Of a stretch of DNA of 64,000 nucleotides, positions 10,441 through 21,741 are shown in pieces. A program made the position numbers and the translations under genes. This stretch comes from Cliona cf. orientalis (lineage: Eukaryota; Porifera; Demospongiae; Clionaida; Clionaidae), in assembly GCA_963930775.1 (NCBI GenBank), contig OZ005706.1, positions 6,006,428-6,070,427 on the forward strand, in the 5' to 3' direction. The notes beneath the pieces are model-generated. The model did no database searches. It saw only the letters and a list, made by a program, of their open reading frames with translations, and was not told where the DNA came from. How positions within the stretch are numbered: position 1 is the stretch's first letter; each line of letters opens with the position of its first letter.

Positions 10441-11611
10441 CTCCACAACAGCCGATAATAATTCGGTGGAACGGAACGGAGACGCGAATCAAAGATGACT
10501 GAACGGAATCGTAGAATGACCACGCCTACCGAATGAAAGTACAATCGGACTGATAGGTCGCCGCACTAGGATCTATCCAGAAAATGTTATGCGAGGTAGA
10601 TCTACAAAGTATTAAATACTATAGAAACACGCAGGGCCTGCTTGGGGCGAGCCTGAGCTGAGGTTTCGTAGAGCCGCCATCGCGATTGTGAAAACCATGG
10701 ACAAAGGTCCAAGCCGAGATCATTCCACTTTCTCGAAGATAAATGGTGACCTAGGGGAATATAATATAATCTATGCTAAAATCCTGTCACGAGAAAATTT
10801 GAGGGTCGTTTATGCCACTCGACCCTAACTTAGTAGATTATATGCCCACTGTGACAGCCGCATAGCTAGCTGCCTCTGTTGTATAATATTATACTATATA
10901 CTATTACAGTCTCAGTGAGCAGCATGCCAGTCTATCTCGATCGCCGCTCCTCGCGCTGTTGCTCGTGCGATATTCTTAGTCGCGTCCCCAGAGTGCACCC
11001 TCGAGGCCGTGGCCCAGGCATGAGAATGCGCAATAGAATATTTCGCGCTTACGTCCACGGATTATCATTAATTTTGGTACGGTGATCAGCATTTGACTAG
11101 AGCTACCAGTCAGCGCAAGAATAAATTGAAGAATGGTGATCATCATATAGCTAGCTCTTTCCATTCCTGAGATACACACAGGCGTCTGATGCGGTTTATA
11201 TTATTTGATTGCTGACTCTATAGCTACGTATATGACTCGAAAACCATAGCTAGCACGATAGATCATCAAGACCACTAGCTGACACCATCCAAGCATAGTC
11301 GTGCCCGTCTCACAATCCATCCATGCAATCACGCATATATATATAGGCTCCACGAGCACGAGTGTAAATTAGCAATTCGCTAAATTAGAATAGCGTATAT
11401 ACGGTCCATAGCCCGGGCCAGACATGGGAATGCGCAATAGAATATTTCGCGTTTATATTCATAGAGCCATGTTGGGTGCAATAATTTCGCGTGACGAACT
11501 ATCATTCGCGCACAGCCGTATTGTGGACCCGCACCTCCAATTCGGTTTAAATAACCGCTCTATCCACTGATGCTTGGGAACGCAGACTTGCATTGATAGC
11601 TATATACATCG
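10441..11611. promoter_or_regulatory. Divergent intergenic region of receptors C and D with duplicated module
   Basis: The start codons of C (-) and D (+) are 1.17 kb apart. A ~45-bp module containing GAATGCGCAATAGAATATTT occurs at about 11016-11050 and again in the same orientation at about 11424-11458. Both copies are preceded by a CCAGRCATGRG stretch. A shared regulatory role for the two genes is an inference. The ATGCGCAAT core resembles NRF1/C-EBP type sites but was not tested. Confidence 0.4.
11107..11164 (-). CDS. Orphan signal-peptide exon upstream of receptor C
   Basis: A 58-nt stretch on the minus strand starts with ATG and reads MERASYMMITILQFILALT before a GT donor in phase 1 (ACTG|GTAGCT). 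This is the same layout and phase as the first exons of receptors B, C and D, and the donor sequence GTAGCT equals that of receptor C exon 1. It could be an alternative first exon for receptor C or the relic of a lost member. There is no downstream Ig exon of its own before exon 1 of C. Confidence 0.4.
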
Positions 11612-13955
11612 ATGGCGAGGATTTTAATAATTATTTCTGTAATTATTTTAGTAGCAGTGAATTTAAGTGCAGGTATGTTGAGCATGCACATTCATTACGC
11701 ATTATTATCACAATGTCATAGTACCAAGAGTGTGATAGCTCTAGTACTTAATAATAATATCTTGCATGCATGCATGCATAATTATATTTTTTTAATAGCG
11801 GGAACTATCACTGCAAACATGGACAGTGCACTCTGTCCAGGAGAGCAATTGATACTGAACTGTGTGGGTCAAGGCACTTCCCAACGCTGGCTTATCTATC
11901 ATGTCGGTATTTCATCACCTTATGAGTATTCTTTCACAAAGGAAATTGCTCTAGGCACACAGTACACTCGCTATCCAAACCAGTATACCTTTACTTTAAT
12001 AGCACGAGAGTACAACCATTTTGAGTCCTCCTTTTCAACAATAGCCATGCAATCGCTGAATAATACCAGAGTTGTATGCAATGATAATCAGCCTGCCAGT
12101 GATTTCACCATACGGATTACAGGTATGCATGCATGCAAGCTAGTTTATAGAGTGCTATATATTATATTATGGGGGAAAGGGGCATTCTCTCATAAGCAAC
12201 TGTGCACCTCTTACCCCTCAAAGGTGTATTATATCTTAGTATATAATCATTATTTGCTATAAGTACACTATAATATCACCCAAGCATTAAAATAATGTTA
12301 ATGCTCGTAAACAAATCTCAATAATAATAATTGTAACAGTTGAATGCATTTATTTCGTGCCTCACAGATCACTGCCCCTAGCTACCACATACCCTGCAAC
12401 TGCCAGCCATGTCGATATTCCCATGGTATTATCATAATTATAACCACTGCTAGAATCCTCATCATGTATTATGTCAAATTTTTAAAGGATATTATGACAC
12501 TATAGGTTCACCTGCATCACCCCTCAATGTTGATAGTATTGTAGACAAATATTATAGCAATTATTCAACAGTGACAGTCACATGGGATATCTCTACTGAT
12601 TATTCAAGAGTGGATTATTATCAATACACGTACCAACTACTCGACGAACAGATGATAGCATTTAATACAACCAACACTTCGTTTACACACTTTGGTGTAT
12701 CCTATAATGAAAACGTGACAATCAGTGTCACCTCGTTCAATTGCATAGGAAAAAGCATTCCAGTGGTTTATCAATTTCATATAGGTACAAAAACACTAAA
12801 TTAATAATATAGTACAAGTATAATATATTATTATACATGTTCTAATCACAGTTGGATGCAGTGTGCTAAATGCTACCTTGTACAGTTTCAATAATTCAGC
12901 CTTCAGCCAGGCTCCTGGAACACAGCTTATGCTTTCATGCAACCTGGAGACATACAATAACAATCATGTAATAAAAACAATGTGTCAACACGATGGGATG
13001 TGGGAACCTGATCCAATGAGCCAACTGTGTCAATCAGGTTAGTTTCATAAACTAGTAATTCAATAATAGTTATTATTTACAAAAGCTACTGTAACACCAT
13101 GCATGCAGGTGTGTATCTCACATGATGTTTTTTTATGATTTTCATCCCCAAATTCATTCAGACCCAATCACAGTTGATACACTGTCATCTGCTTCACAAA
13201 CACAGACCAACATTGGTACTGGTCTGGCTACAACTTCAAGATTCAACACAAACACTATGTATGCGATAACCATAACTAACAATTCAACTACCGTTATTTT
13301 ACCTATCTATGTCTTTGCTGCTATACTGGCTACATTTCTGTGTACTGTTGTAGGGATAATTACCACTGTCTGTGTACTTAGACAAATTATAAAACGCAAA
13401 AGAGCCACTGTACTTGCTGTACCACTGTACGATGAGATTACTGATCCTATTTATGCCACTGTACCTGGAGATAAAAGCAAGTCAGGTGTTGACAGTGCAA
13501 ATAGACAATTTGAGTTATCCGCTAATGATGCTTACAAGCAGATCCTGTCTCAAGATAAACATACTGCACAACCACAGGGAATGAATATTTCCTTAACTGC
13601 ATTCAATGATAACACAGCATATGTGCCTAGTAATTCCGCAGTGACTACAGATAGTGTGACAACAACATGGAATGATTCATATCAATTTGCTACATCTATG
13701 AGATCTCAGAAAGCTTTGGCTAAAACAAAAAATATGATCATAGGAAGCCCCACGTATATTCATACCTCTCCACAGGGCATGATGTCTGAGCGTTCAGCTG
13801 ATCCAGGCAAAGAAATATTTAATACTGATTGGAAAGGAATCTCCTGTGGAAGTTCTAATAGCGAGCTATTCAATTTGAATCCCACCCAAGTATTTAAGCA
13901 ACACTCTGAGGCACAGAATAAGAGTGAGACCAAAGGTTCAGTGCATGGGGAGTAG
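11612..13955 (+). CDS. Receptor D: Ig-FN3-sushi-TM receptor with multi-tyrosine tail
   Basis: Five exons, all phase 1, join into an uninterrupted 547-residue protein. Exon 1 (11612-11672) is the signal peptide MARILIIISVIILVAVNLSA. Exon 2 (11799-12122) is Ig-like with CPGEQLILNCVGQGTSQRW, close to A and B. Exon 3 (12506-12784) is FN3 (VTISVTSFNCIGKS). Exon 4 (12852-13037) is a 62-residue sushi/CCP domain with four cysteines and GMWEPDPMSQLC. Exon 5 (13162-13955) has a Ser/Thr stalk, a membrane span (LPIYVFAAILATFLCTVVG), the basic stop-transfer KRKR and a ~190-residue tail. The tail has YDEI and YATV four residues apart, YKQI, and further tyrosines in AYVP and PTYIH. These are SH2-type YxxI/V motifs, though the first pair is too close for a classic ITAM. 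A transducing cell-surface receptor is the most likely role; the ligand is unknown. Confidence 0.85.
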
Positions 13956-14993
13956 CTAATTATATTATCAACAGTGACTTACAGAATTTAAGCTATTAAC
14001 TAACATTCATATCAATGATAATAATGTAGAACTGACATTATTTTGTGTATATTCCCTATAACTATAATATTATTTACTGTAACAGCTAGTAATTTTCCTG
14101 TCGTGTGTATGTTAATCAGACTTAATTATCATTTTATGGGAAGATGTTGAAGATTGACCATACTATTGCCAATGAGCATCCAATAGGTATACAATTGCAA
14201 CAGAATGGGTACAAAAATCAATGTTACTCTCCAGTAGTCCCATGGAAAAGGTCGTCACATGCACTCTGCTGACCCTTGATCCTATATATATAGTGGTACG
14301 TACTCAATATTATGTTGAGTGCTAGTGCTAATTAGGTTCTCCTTGGTACTAACTACTATGGATTATTACTTTGTGCACTAGTAAAAGCAGATAGTGTTAC
14401 TGTAAATTTCTTGTGGTATATATCCACCTGACCACTGCTGAGGAGGTGGTAAAACTACATAATATTATCATCAAACAGGGGAAGACCCTGCTGTTACTGC
14501 ATGCTGACGCAATACAGTCACACACACACTTGATCTACTCCCTCCTCTATGAGCATGCATGCATGCTTATTATGACTTGTGCTTATCTATCTTTAAAACC
14601 TTTATGTTCACTGGCTCGTATCTCCCATGAAAACTCATTCATGAACACACTGGCTTGCATTATTCTTTTTTTTTTGAAGAATTCTTGCTTAAAATTAATC
14701 ACGTAGCAAAGGATACACAATAACCAAAATTATAGCAGCTAATCGGGTGTGCACCCAGCGACATACATATTAACTAATTACTTACAGTGAGAATACAACA
14801 ATACCTTTAGTGGTCAGTGCATGATTTACAAAATTAATGGAATCTGTTCTGTCTGTTAAGGGTTTCCAAATTCTAAGTATTATGACTATAATATATTATT
14901 CAGTATTCTATCTATGATACAGAGTACTTGAGGAACCAGAAACCTACACTTACACAATAGCTATAGTTTTTTAAGCATGCCATTACAAAATCC
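13956..14993. repeat. Intergenic region with duplicated segment
   Basis: Between the 3' ends of receptors D and E. The part at 14420-14505 matches 1349-1437 ([10 protein letters not shown] in translation) and 14855-14882 matches about 2605-2632. The two ends of the cluster region therefore share duplicated DNA. GGAAAAGGTCGTCA at 14244-14257 is a variant of a motif that recurs in the window. No intact gene. Confidence 0.5.
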
Positions 14994-16999
14994 TTAAATA
15001 CACTCATAGTCTGATGTGGTAGTATCTGCTGCGGTGGAGTATGCAACATTGTCTTTCAGCATGACATCATTGTATGCATAACTGTTCCTTACAACTTCAT
15101 ACACAACATTCTTTGATACATGTATGTCCATTTGTTGCTGTTCCACTGTTTTCGCTTTGCTTTCCCTCCAAATATGCCTAAAACCTTTGAGTATTGTGTA
15201 TGAATTTGCGACCTGCACTCAACGCAATAGATGCATGGGTTTATCATCTCACCTTTAAATTTTATGATGCCTGCTATTGCTGCTGTAGAAACAAGAACAA
15301 TGAGAGTTATTCCCAGCAGGCTTCCAAGAGAAATAGAAATCCCAAGCAGTATCTTATCCATCTCTGTGTTGGGATCTGCTTCTAAAAAACAGCAATTTGG
15401 ATACTAATACTATTATTATCATTATATTATAGATTCGAGTAGCTAATGTTATAACATTATTATATAGACACTGTTTGCATGATAGTATGATTATTTCAAT
15501 CTATTATTTCATGATATTCGTTACGTTTGGGTGATACAGAGCATTCCACTTCAGTAGGATCAGGCATCCAGGTGCCTCTAGAAGTGCACTTGGCCAGGAT
15601 GACACCACTAGGGAATAGTCCATCACTACACCAGAGGATCAGCTGTGATCCCTCCACTGTCGAGTTGTATTCCAGACTGACATTACTGTTCACTGTTGGT
15701 GTTTCACATTTAGCTGCAACAATTATTATCATAAATGAGGTATACATGCAGGTGTACATGTACATAGTATTATACACACTGCATGGCATAATATTATATA
15801 TAAGGACCTGGTGTAGCTAAATTTTAACTTGAAGGACGTCTAATTATTATCATGATGCCTTCTATACTGTCTTGTCTCATACATGTAACAGTCAGACATT
15901 TATTAAGCTCCTGGTCCTTAATGTAAAGAAAGCACGCTCAGCTCTTTATAATATTATTATTGATAACGTTGTCTCTCTAAGTGCGTACTCTATACACTGC
16001 AAGTTAGCCTATTGCTTACAATCATTATTGGGAGATGGTGTGGCATGCAGTTTCATTCATCATGAATCCATGACCCTATATTATACTCTATAATAATATA
16101 GGTCCGTTATTGTGGTATTAGATTTTTAAACACTTTAGGACCAGCTATATATTACACTCTATACTCACCATAGCTTATTTTAGTGATGGTAGTCCTGGTG
16201 GTTTGTCCACAAAGGATGGCATTCACAGTGAGATAATATGGAGTATTATAAATCAGTAGTAGTTGAATACTTGTGTTGTCAGTAAGCCATGTCATCGAAA
16301 TACTTGGAGGTATTATGCTCACATCGTAAGATGCAATTCTGCCCGCCAAGTCAAGCCATCCCAATGTGACCGTGACATTTTCAGTACTAAACTCTTCAGA
16401 ACGGTGTCTAATCATAGCAAGATGTGGAAAATCTATTTAAACAAAACAATAATTACTAGCTAATCACCATGATTAAGATTAATATATCATACATTTCAAA
16501 ATCTACCTTGAGCCGTATCGACAACACGAAGCATTGCTTCATTACTCCTGTCCATTTCCGTATCCCGTTCAGTACATTCAATTTTTGTACCATTAAGATT
16601 AACAGTCACAGAGTTAACCAACAACTCAGAAATTAGGGGAGATATGGAAGGTATTGCAAAATCAACCACAACAGAGGGGACTTGAAGCGGTGTGACATGC
16701 CTAGCTGTGTTAAAGGCTGAAATCACTCTTGTGTTAGTAACATCATAGTAAGGAATAGTGACATTCCATTGTAGAAACATGCTATCATTTGAGAAACACG
16801 TCATAAGGAATTGTCTTCCCGGACACACCAATACTTGCCCACTAGGTACTACTTCGAATGCACCTGCACAGTAAATACGATTCATAGACACCCAATGCCA
16901 AATTAAACAGGTCTTGATAGAGCACTTACTGTTTGAGCATACAAAGCATCTCACAAATATTAACAGTATGGTAGAAGTCCTGTTCATATAAGGCTTCAT
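14994..16999 (-). CDS. Receptor E: Ig-FN3-sushi-TM receptor with ITIM-type tail
   Basis: Six exons give about 410 residues. Exon 1 (16930-16999): signal peptide with TSTILLIFVRCFVC. Exon 2 (16507-16863): Ig-like with VCPGRQFLMTC and KIECTERD. Exon 3 (16169-16432): FN3. Exon 4 (15525-15713): sushi domain with CTSRGTWMPDPTEVEC; its donor AAAC|GTAACG is weak but keeps phase 1. Exon 5 (15253-15381): membrane span (LLGISISLGSLLGITLIVLV). Exon 6 (14994-15217): tail with VVYEVV and SDYECI, both fitting the ITIM pattern [S/I/V/L]xYxx[I/V/L], plus DNVAY. The intron before exon 6 would be only 35 nt. If it is retained, a different tail ending ...MLCMKL without these motifs is made. An inhibitory receptor is the inference; the first intron is also short (66 nt). 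Confidence 0.75.
14997..15108 (-). other. Two ITIM-type motifs in receptor E tail
   Basis: VVYEVV (about 15091-15108) and SDYECI (14997-15014) each match [S/I/V/L]xYxx[I/V/L]. The same two positions read VVYEAI and SDYEYV in the remnant tail of pseudogene A, so both motifs kept the consensus while other residues changed. Confidence 0.65.
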
Positions 17000-18003
17000 T
17001 ATTAATTCACAGTTCAGAGTTACAGTATCTGCTGTTGTAGCTATACATACTTAATTGCATTAGTTATTATAAGTATGTTTAACTGTACCTGTAACACTAT
17101 TGTTACCAGCTACTGAAGCTACGTTTGATAACCGTTACGGAGTTAATGATATGTAGCTAGCTAGCTATAGGCATACGGCATCTGAACTAACAACAGTTAC
17201 TATAATACAGTTTGATAAAGAACTTTTCCTGTTTTCCTTATGCTGCAATATTAATGTATACTAATTATGTGTATTGGTGACCTGTGATGAATCCTCTTCC
17301 TGGATCTCATGATCAGTCTAGTGGGGTGTGGTCTGATGGGTGGTTGTCAGGAAGCAGGTGAGCCCAATTGAGCTAAGGTGCACCAGGGGAGAAACATTGT
17401 TAGGATGTTTCTATTTCAGGTATGTTTACAGGAGTATGATAATAATATTATAATCATACACCCGTTTAGCTAGACAATAATTATTATGTGTATAGTATTA
17501 CTACGGTTATTATTTTCTACAGTGTTTTTCTAAAGTAGCTAAATGGGTGATCTTATATCTTCCCCCTCCACTTCTGATAGGTGCAATGTATGATTTTAGC
17601 CAATTCAAAATAATTATTAAGTATATATGCATGACGATAATCAATAGTGAGACAATCTGCCACTATTAATTTTCACACTTCGGCACATATCCAAGACTGA
17701 CTCAGAGGTGGTCTGTATGCACACCTGTGCATACTGCAACACACAGATCAGTTATTTTGATGGCATCTAGAATAAGGACTTTCATAACTGTGTGTGTATT
17801 GTCTAGGAAAAAGTGAATATCCTAAGCTATAATAGGTAGCTAATGAATAATATTATCGGATGTCTAGACATCATTCTACAAACATGAATTTTGTAAAATG
17901 ATTTACCAGCTGCACTCTTGTCCTCATGCATCAGGTATATGTCTAGATATAGCTATAGTATGATATTATTAATTCTGACATTGATTTTCAGGGTCCCACA
18001 AGG
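17000..18003. other. Head-to-head intergenic of receptors E and F
   Basis: Receptor E (-) and F (+) start about 1 kb apart. I see no coding exon. A splice acceptor (TTTTCAG) at about 17983-17989 lies just before the first coding exon of F, so a 5' untranslated exon of F probably lies further upstream. Confidence 0.4.
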
Positions 18004-20059
18004 ATGTATATTATTGTAAACTCGATATTGATCTTGGGTGAGTGTAATAACAATGATTATTATATCCTCCAATAACAATAATATTATTATAATACGCAGT
18101 ATTATTAATAAAATACCTGGTAAAACACTGATAGGTAATATACAGTTGATTATAGCATCTCCTCTGACTTCACTGACCAGTACTCATTCAGGACGACCAT
18201 GTCCTGGAGATAAAATAGTGTTCACCTGCATCACAAATGGATCATCCAGTCATGCTTGGAGAAGTGATGAGTACATTGGTGTAGGTGGTATCCAAATAGA
18301 GTTTGCAGCTTTTGAGAGGCCAGGATTAATACGCACACCACCAAGCAATCCAGCATCTTCAACACTTGCAAGATTTATTGCTGTTGAGAACAGTACTAAT
18401 GTACAAGGAGTACTTCAATCCAAACTTGAAATCACTGTGTCTGCTGACTATACCATCTCCACTATATCATGCACAAATGTCGATAGAAATCTGACGAATA
18501 CATCAACAATCGAGATTCTGCTGGGTAAGCTTAACTTTAAGTTAGTGTTTCATGGATTCTTAAGTGTACATTTCCAGAGTTAATATACCCATGGATTATA
18601 TATTATAGCTATTATACCGGCTACTGACAACCTACAAAGTAATGGATAAATATATCCAGGGGGGAAGGAAGTGGGTCAGTATTTAACTCGGAACTTCGGA
18701 AGGGAAAGAGAATATTAATTTAAACGTGTCGAGGGGTTCAAGCATCAATCTCTAATTCGCCATGATGCCTGATCCCATTCCCTTCTGTAAAAAAATAGTT
18801 TGTATCCAGGGGGAGCAAAGCTCTATTATTAAGGATTACAGGGGAATACTTTCCATGCTGGGGATAAAATTTTCCATGCTGGTTATCCATTAGGTGTCAG
18901 CCACTGAATGGAATACCCCATGCTGATGTAGGTAGCTAATGTAACAGTAAATTTTATTCAGTGATTTTAAATTTCAGATAGACCTGGTGTACCTGAAAAA
19001 GTGGTCCTCTTTAAATCATCAGATTCTTTCGGAAAGGGAAGTGGCTGCTTTGTATTTGTGCAACTGAGTCCCCCAACTAACATTAAAGAGGACGATGTGG
19101 CCCATTACATTGTTGATTACAATTTGGGAAGCACTGTACTCAGGAGTACATCATATGAGTTTCGAATACCAAACTGCTCGGTTGAGCTTGAAATAGAAAT
19201 CAGTGCAGTCAGTAGGTGTGGCAGTTCAGGAGACTATATAACAGAGGTTGTACCGCTATTGCTACCAGATGAGTCTCCCATAGCTGATTCAGAAGGTATA
19301 CTATCATCGTGATAAGTATAGCTACTGTAACACTGTAAAGTAGTTATTGTGCATGCCTCTTATTATAATATCCAGCTTCATCTTTCACACTGATCATGAT
19401 TTACTAGGATTCAAATTTGTACACAAGCAGTTGATCCTAGAATTTTTTTGCTAAAACAATAAAATCTGCATGAATACCAAAAAGTTTTAATGATTAAGTG
19501 AGTGAGATTGCTTGCTGCATATAATACTGTAGAATTCCACAATTATGCCCCCCCCTCAAGCATAAGCCCACCTGCACTTTTAGCTCAAGTTTATGTATTA
19601 GGTAGTTTTGTCTTGCGTATAAGCCTTCTCCCTGACTGTAAAATGAGTCCATAAGCCAATAAAAGCTGTTTACAGCAGCTAAATTAAGCTAAGAAAGGCA
19701 TTTTTGTTATATATATAATAATATTATGCCTTAGCTACTTTGTCGTTTTTCTCGAGTTTTGCCCATCAAACAGCCAGAGAAAGCACGTCCACGTTGCATT
19801 CCTCAGTCGGTAATGGTACTATAGGGGGCATAATCTATGGGTATATAGTCGTATGCAGCACCTATAGCCATTAAATAATTAGCTAAAACTATATTGTAAT
19901 ATTTCAGGTCCAGCTCTTGGAGATCTTGAATCTTACGTACAGATTGGTATTGCTTTTGGAGTTCTCGGACTTGTATTTAGTGTTATTGCTATTATCATAA
20001 GCATAACGTTATTTGTTGTGTTAAGGTCAAAAAAAAACCACCTAACAAACTATAATTAA
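18004..20059 (+). CDS. Receptor F: Ig-FN3-TM protein with very short tail
   Basis: Four exons in phase 1 give an open 290-residue protein. Exon 1 (18004-18037) encodes MYIIVNSILIL, a short hydrophobic start; an acceptor 14 bases upstream suggests a spliced 5' leader. Exon 2 (18156-18524) is Ig-like with CPGDKIVFTC and a later TISCTNVD. Exon 3 (18978-19295) is FN3 (LEIEISAVSRCGSSG). Exon 4 (19908-20059) gives the membrane span IGIAFGVLGLVFSVIAIIIS and a tail of about 11 residues, RSKKNHLTNYN. With no tyrosine motif, it could pair with a signalling partner, act as a decoy or serve in adhesion. The intron between exons 3 and 4 contains a MITE relic (19525-19840). Confidence 0.75.
18640..18930. 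repeat. Intron insert of receptor F
   Basis: The second intron of receptor F carries short duplicated phrases, CCAGGGGGGAAGGAAG-type G-runs and two neighbouring copies of TTTCCATGCTGG (about 18848 and 18871). It is probably a worn transposon; I could not define its ends. Confidence 0.35.
19525..19840. mobile_element. MITE relic, TACCGTAGAATCCCG family
   Basis: Starts TACTGTAGAATTCCACAATT and matches 48834-49228 for about 300 bp, including CATAAGCCAATAAAA and CTCGAGTTTTGCCCATCAAA. The right end, with the complementary terminus, is missing or worn. It is inserted in the last intron of receptor F. Confidence 0.65.
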
Positions 20060-20435
20060 TAACATGAAGTATATATCTATAGCAAGAGTTTGTATTATAG
20101 TAGTTTAATTTTTATACCTTTGTTATATGTACAAGAATTGATTACAATGACATGTTTTTCTTCTAAATAATATTATCGCATTTGTATAGTATAAAGAACT
20201 GTGTGCTGGTAGTTTATCGCTCACAATAGTAGCAAACTTTCTTCAATTCATCAATAATCATCGAAGCTTTTCAGCTATTAGCTAATAATTAGTAACATAG
20301 TTAGCCTCCAGGACATCATCTTCAGTACAAAGTAGCTATTCAGGACACGAATCTTGATCAGGCAGATTGAGTTCGTTGTAATCTGATATGTTGAGTGGTG
20401 ATTGAGCATCATTGAGAAAAATTCATTTAGGAGAG
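20060..20435. other. Region downstream of receptor F, no gene seen
   Basis: AT-rich 3' flank of receptor F. No exon or bounded repeat recognised. Confidence 0.35.
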
Positions 20436-20904
20436 CAGTGGCGTAGGAAGATGTTTTTGAGCAGGGGGGCTGAAAGTAAGCAGGTGAAGACTCGCTTTAC
20501 GCGCGCATAGCGCGCAAAAGCTAGGGGGGTCTGGGGGCATGCTCCCCCAGGAAAGTTTTGGAGTTTTAGACCTTCTGAGAGCTTTCTAGTGCATTTTCGA
20601 GGACATTCTGGACTCTTAGCTTGTCACATGTGAACACTGATCAGTAGTGACTACTGATCTGTGTTCATATGTGACAATTATTGATATCTACACACTGTGG
20701 GGCTAAGATACACCACAATCATGAATAACTCAACCCTGATTGTGGCAACAGATGAAAAAGAAAAGTGCAAACCTCAGAGGGTGAGCCCCACCCCCTGGCT
20801 TGTACAGCAGTCTAAAAATCAGAGGGGCTCTGCCCCCCCCCCCAATCTTATGATTGGGGGGGCAATTGCCCCCCCCCCCAGCCCCCCTGGTTCTTACGCC
20901 AGTG
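20436..20904. mobile_element. hAT-like MITE with CAGTGGCGTA ends, hairpin inside
   Basis: Left end CAGTGGCGTAGGAAG and right end TTCTTACGCCAGT are inverted. Inside are runs of G and C and GCGCGCAAAAGC-type phrases that recur in the copy at 62539-62803. The flanks share GGAGAG. An internal near-perfect hairpin lies at 20621-20677: two 28-nt arms differ at two positions around a single-base centre (TTGTCACATG...CATATGTGACAA). Confidence 0.7.
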
Positions 20905-21741
20905 GAGAGTTGCTTTCTCAGTGTCATCATGAATTGCTTTCTCTTGAGAATCCAGATTGGGATGGCAGAAGTTTGTTTTGACAGACGTTTAACTAACTTC
21001 CAGAAAGATTTTCAATAAATAAATGGCCATTCTTTTATACTCTCCAGTGCAAAATAGTCATTACTGCATGGTCCAGGATGATAGCTCACTAAAAAAATTC
21101 TAGTGAATCAGATCCACTTCAACCGACTGCCATGGGGGAGATCGAGGCAAAGGGAGAAATTCTTAGACTACAGATAATAATATTACTGTTGGAATGCATA
21201 ACCATATCAAATCATGATTGCAGGAATCATTGTTCTACGTATTAATACCGTGACAGTCCATTAATTATCCTAATTAGCAATTTCCGGCCCGCTACAGACA
21301 CAGCACACTGACCTGTAGCTACATGCATAAATATGTAGTACATGCTTACCAAACCATGATCGAGCTTTTCTGCGCACATTTGTCAGAGGATAGGGCAGAA
21401 TTTTTGTGTAAACTTGATAAATGAAATGTGTAGAAAATTTTACCCTATCCTATATATACATTAAAATTTCCTACATACACGAAATCCATATTCATCTAGT
21501 GAGCCATCATGGAATTAAGAGTCTTAAACTTTATGACTTAGTATACCAGCCTAATATAGACTTAATTTCAGATTTTCAATTAAAGTACTTGAAATTCATT
21601 ATTGATATCAATCCTGATGAACTATATATACTGAATTTTTTTATGTGAAATTTTCTTCATGAATAATTATCTATAAGTTGATGCTAAGGACAAAATTAAT
21701 TTTAATTAATGAACAATAAGCTATTAAACAATGAACTATAC
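20905..21741. other. Gene-free stretch upstream of Kelch pseudogene end
   Basis: About 170 bp at 21120-21290 (ACTGCCATGGGGGAGAT ... TTAGCAATTTCCGG) resembles 40165-40290, a dispersed repeat. The rest is AT-rich and non-coding. Confidence 0.4.

Noticed and set aside
20697..20981. Plus-strand frame of 94 codons
   Set aside because: Built on poly-C and poly-G runs of a hAT-like MITE.
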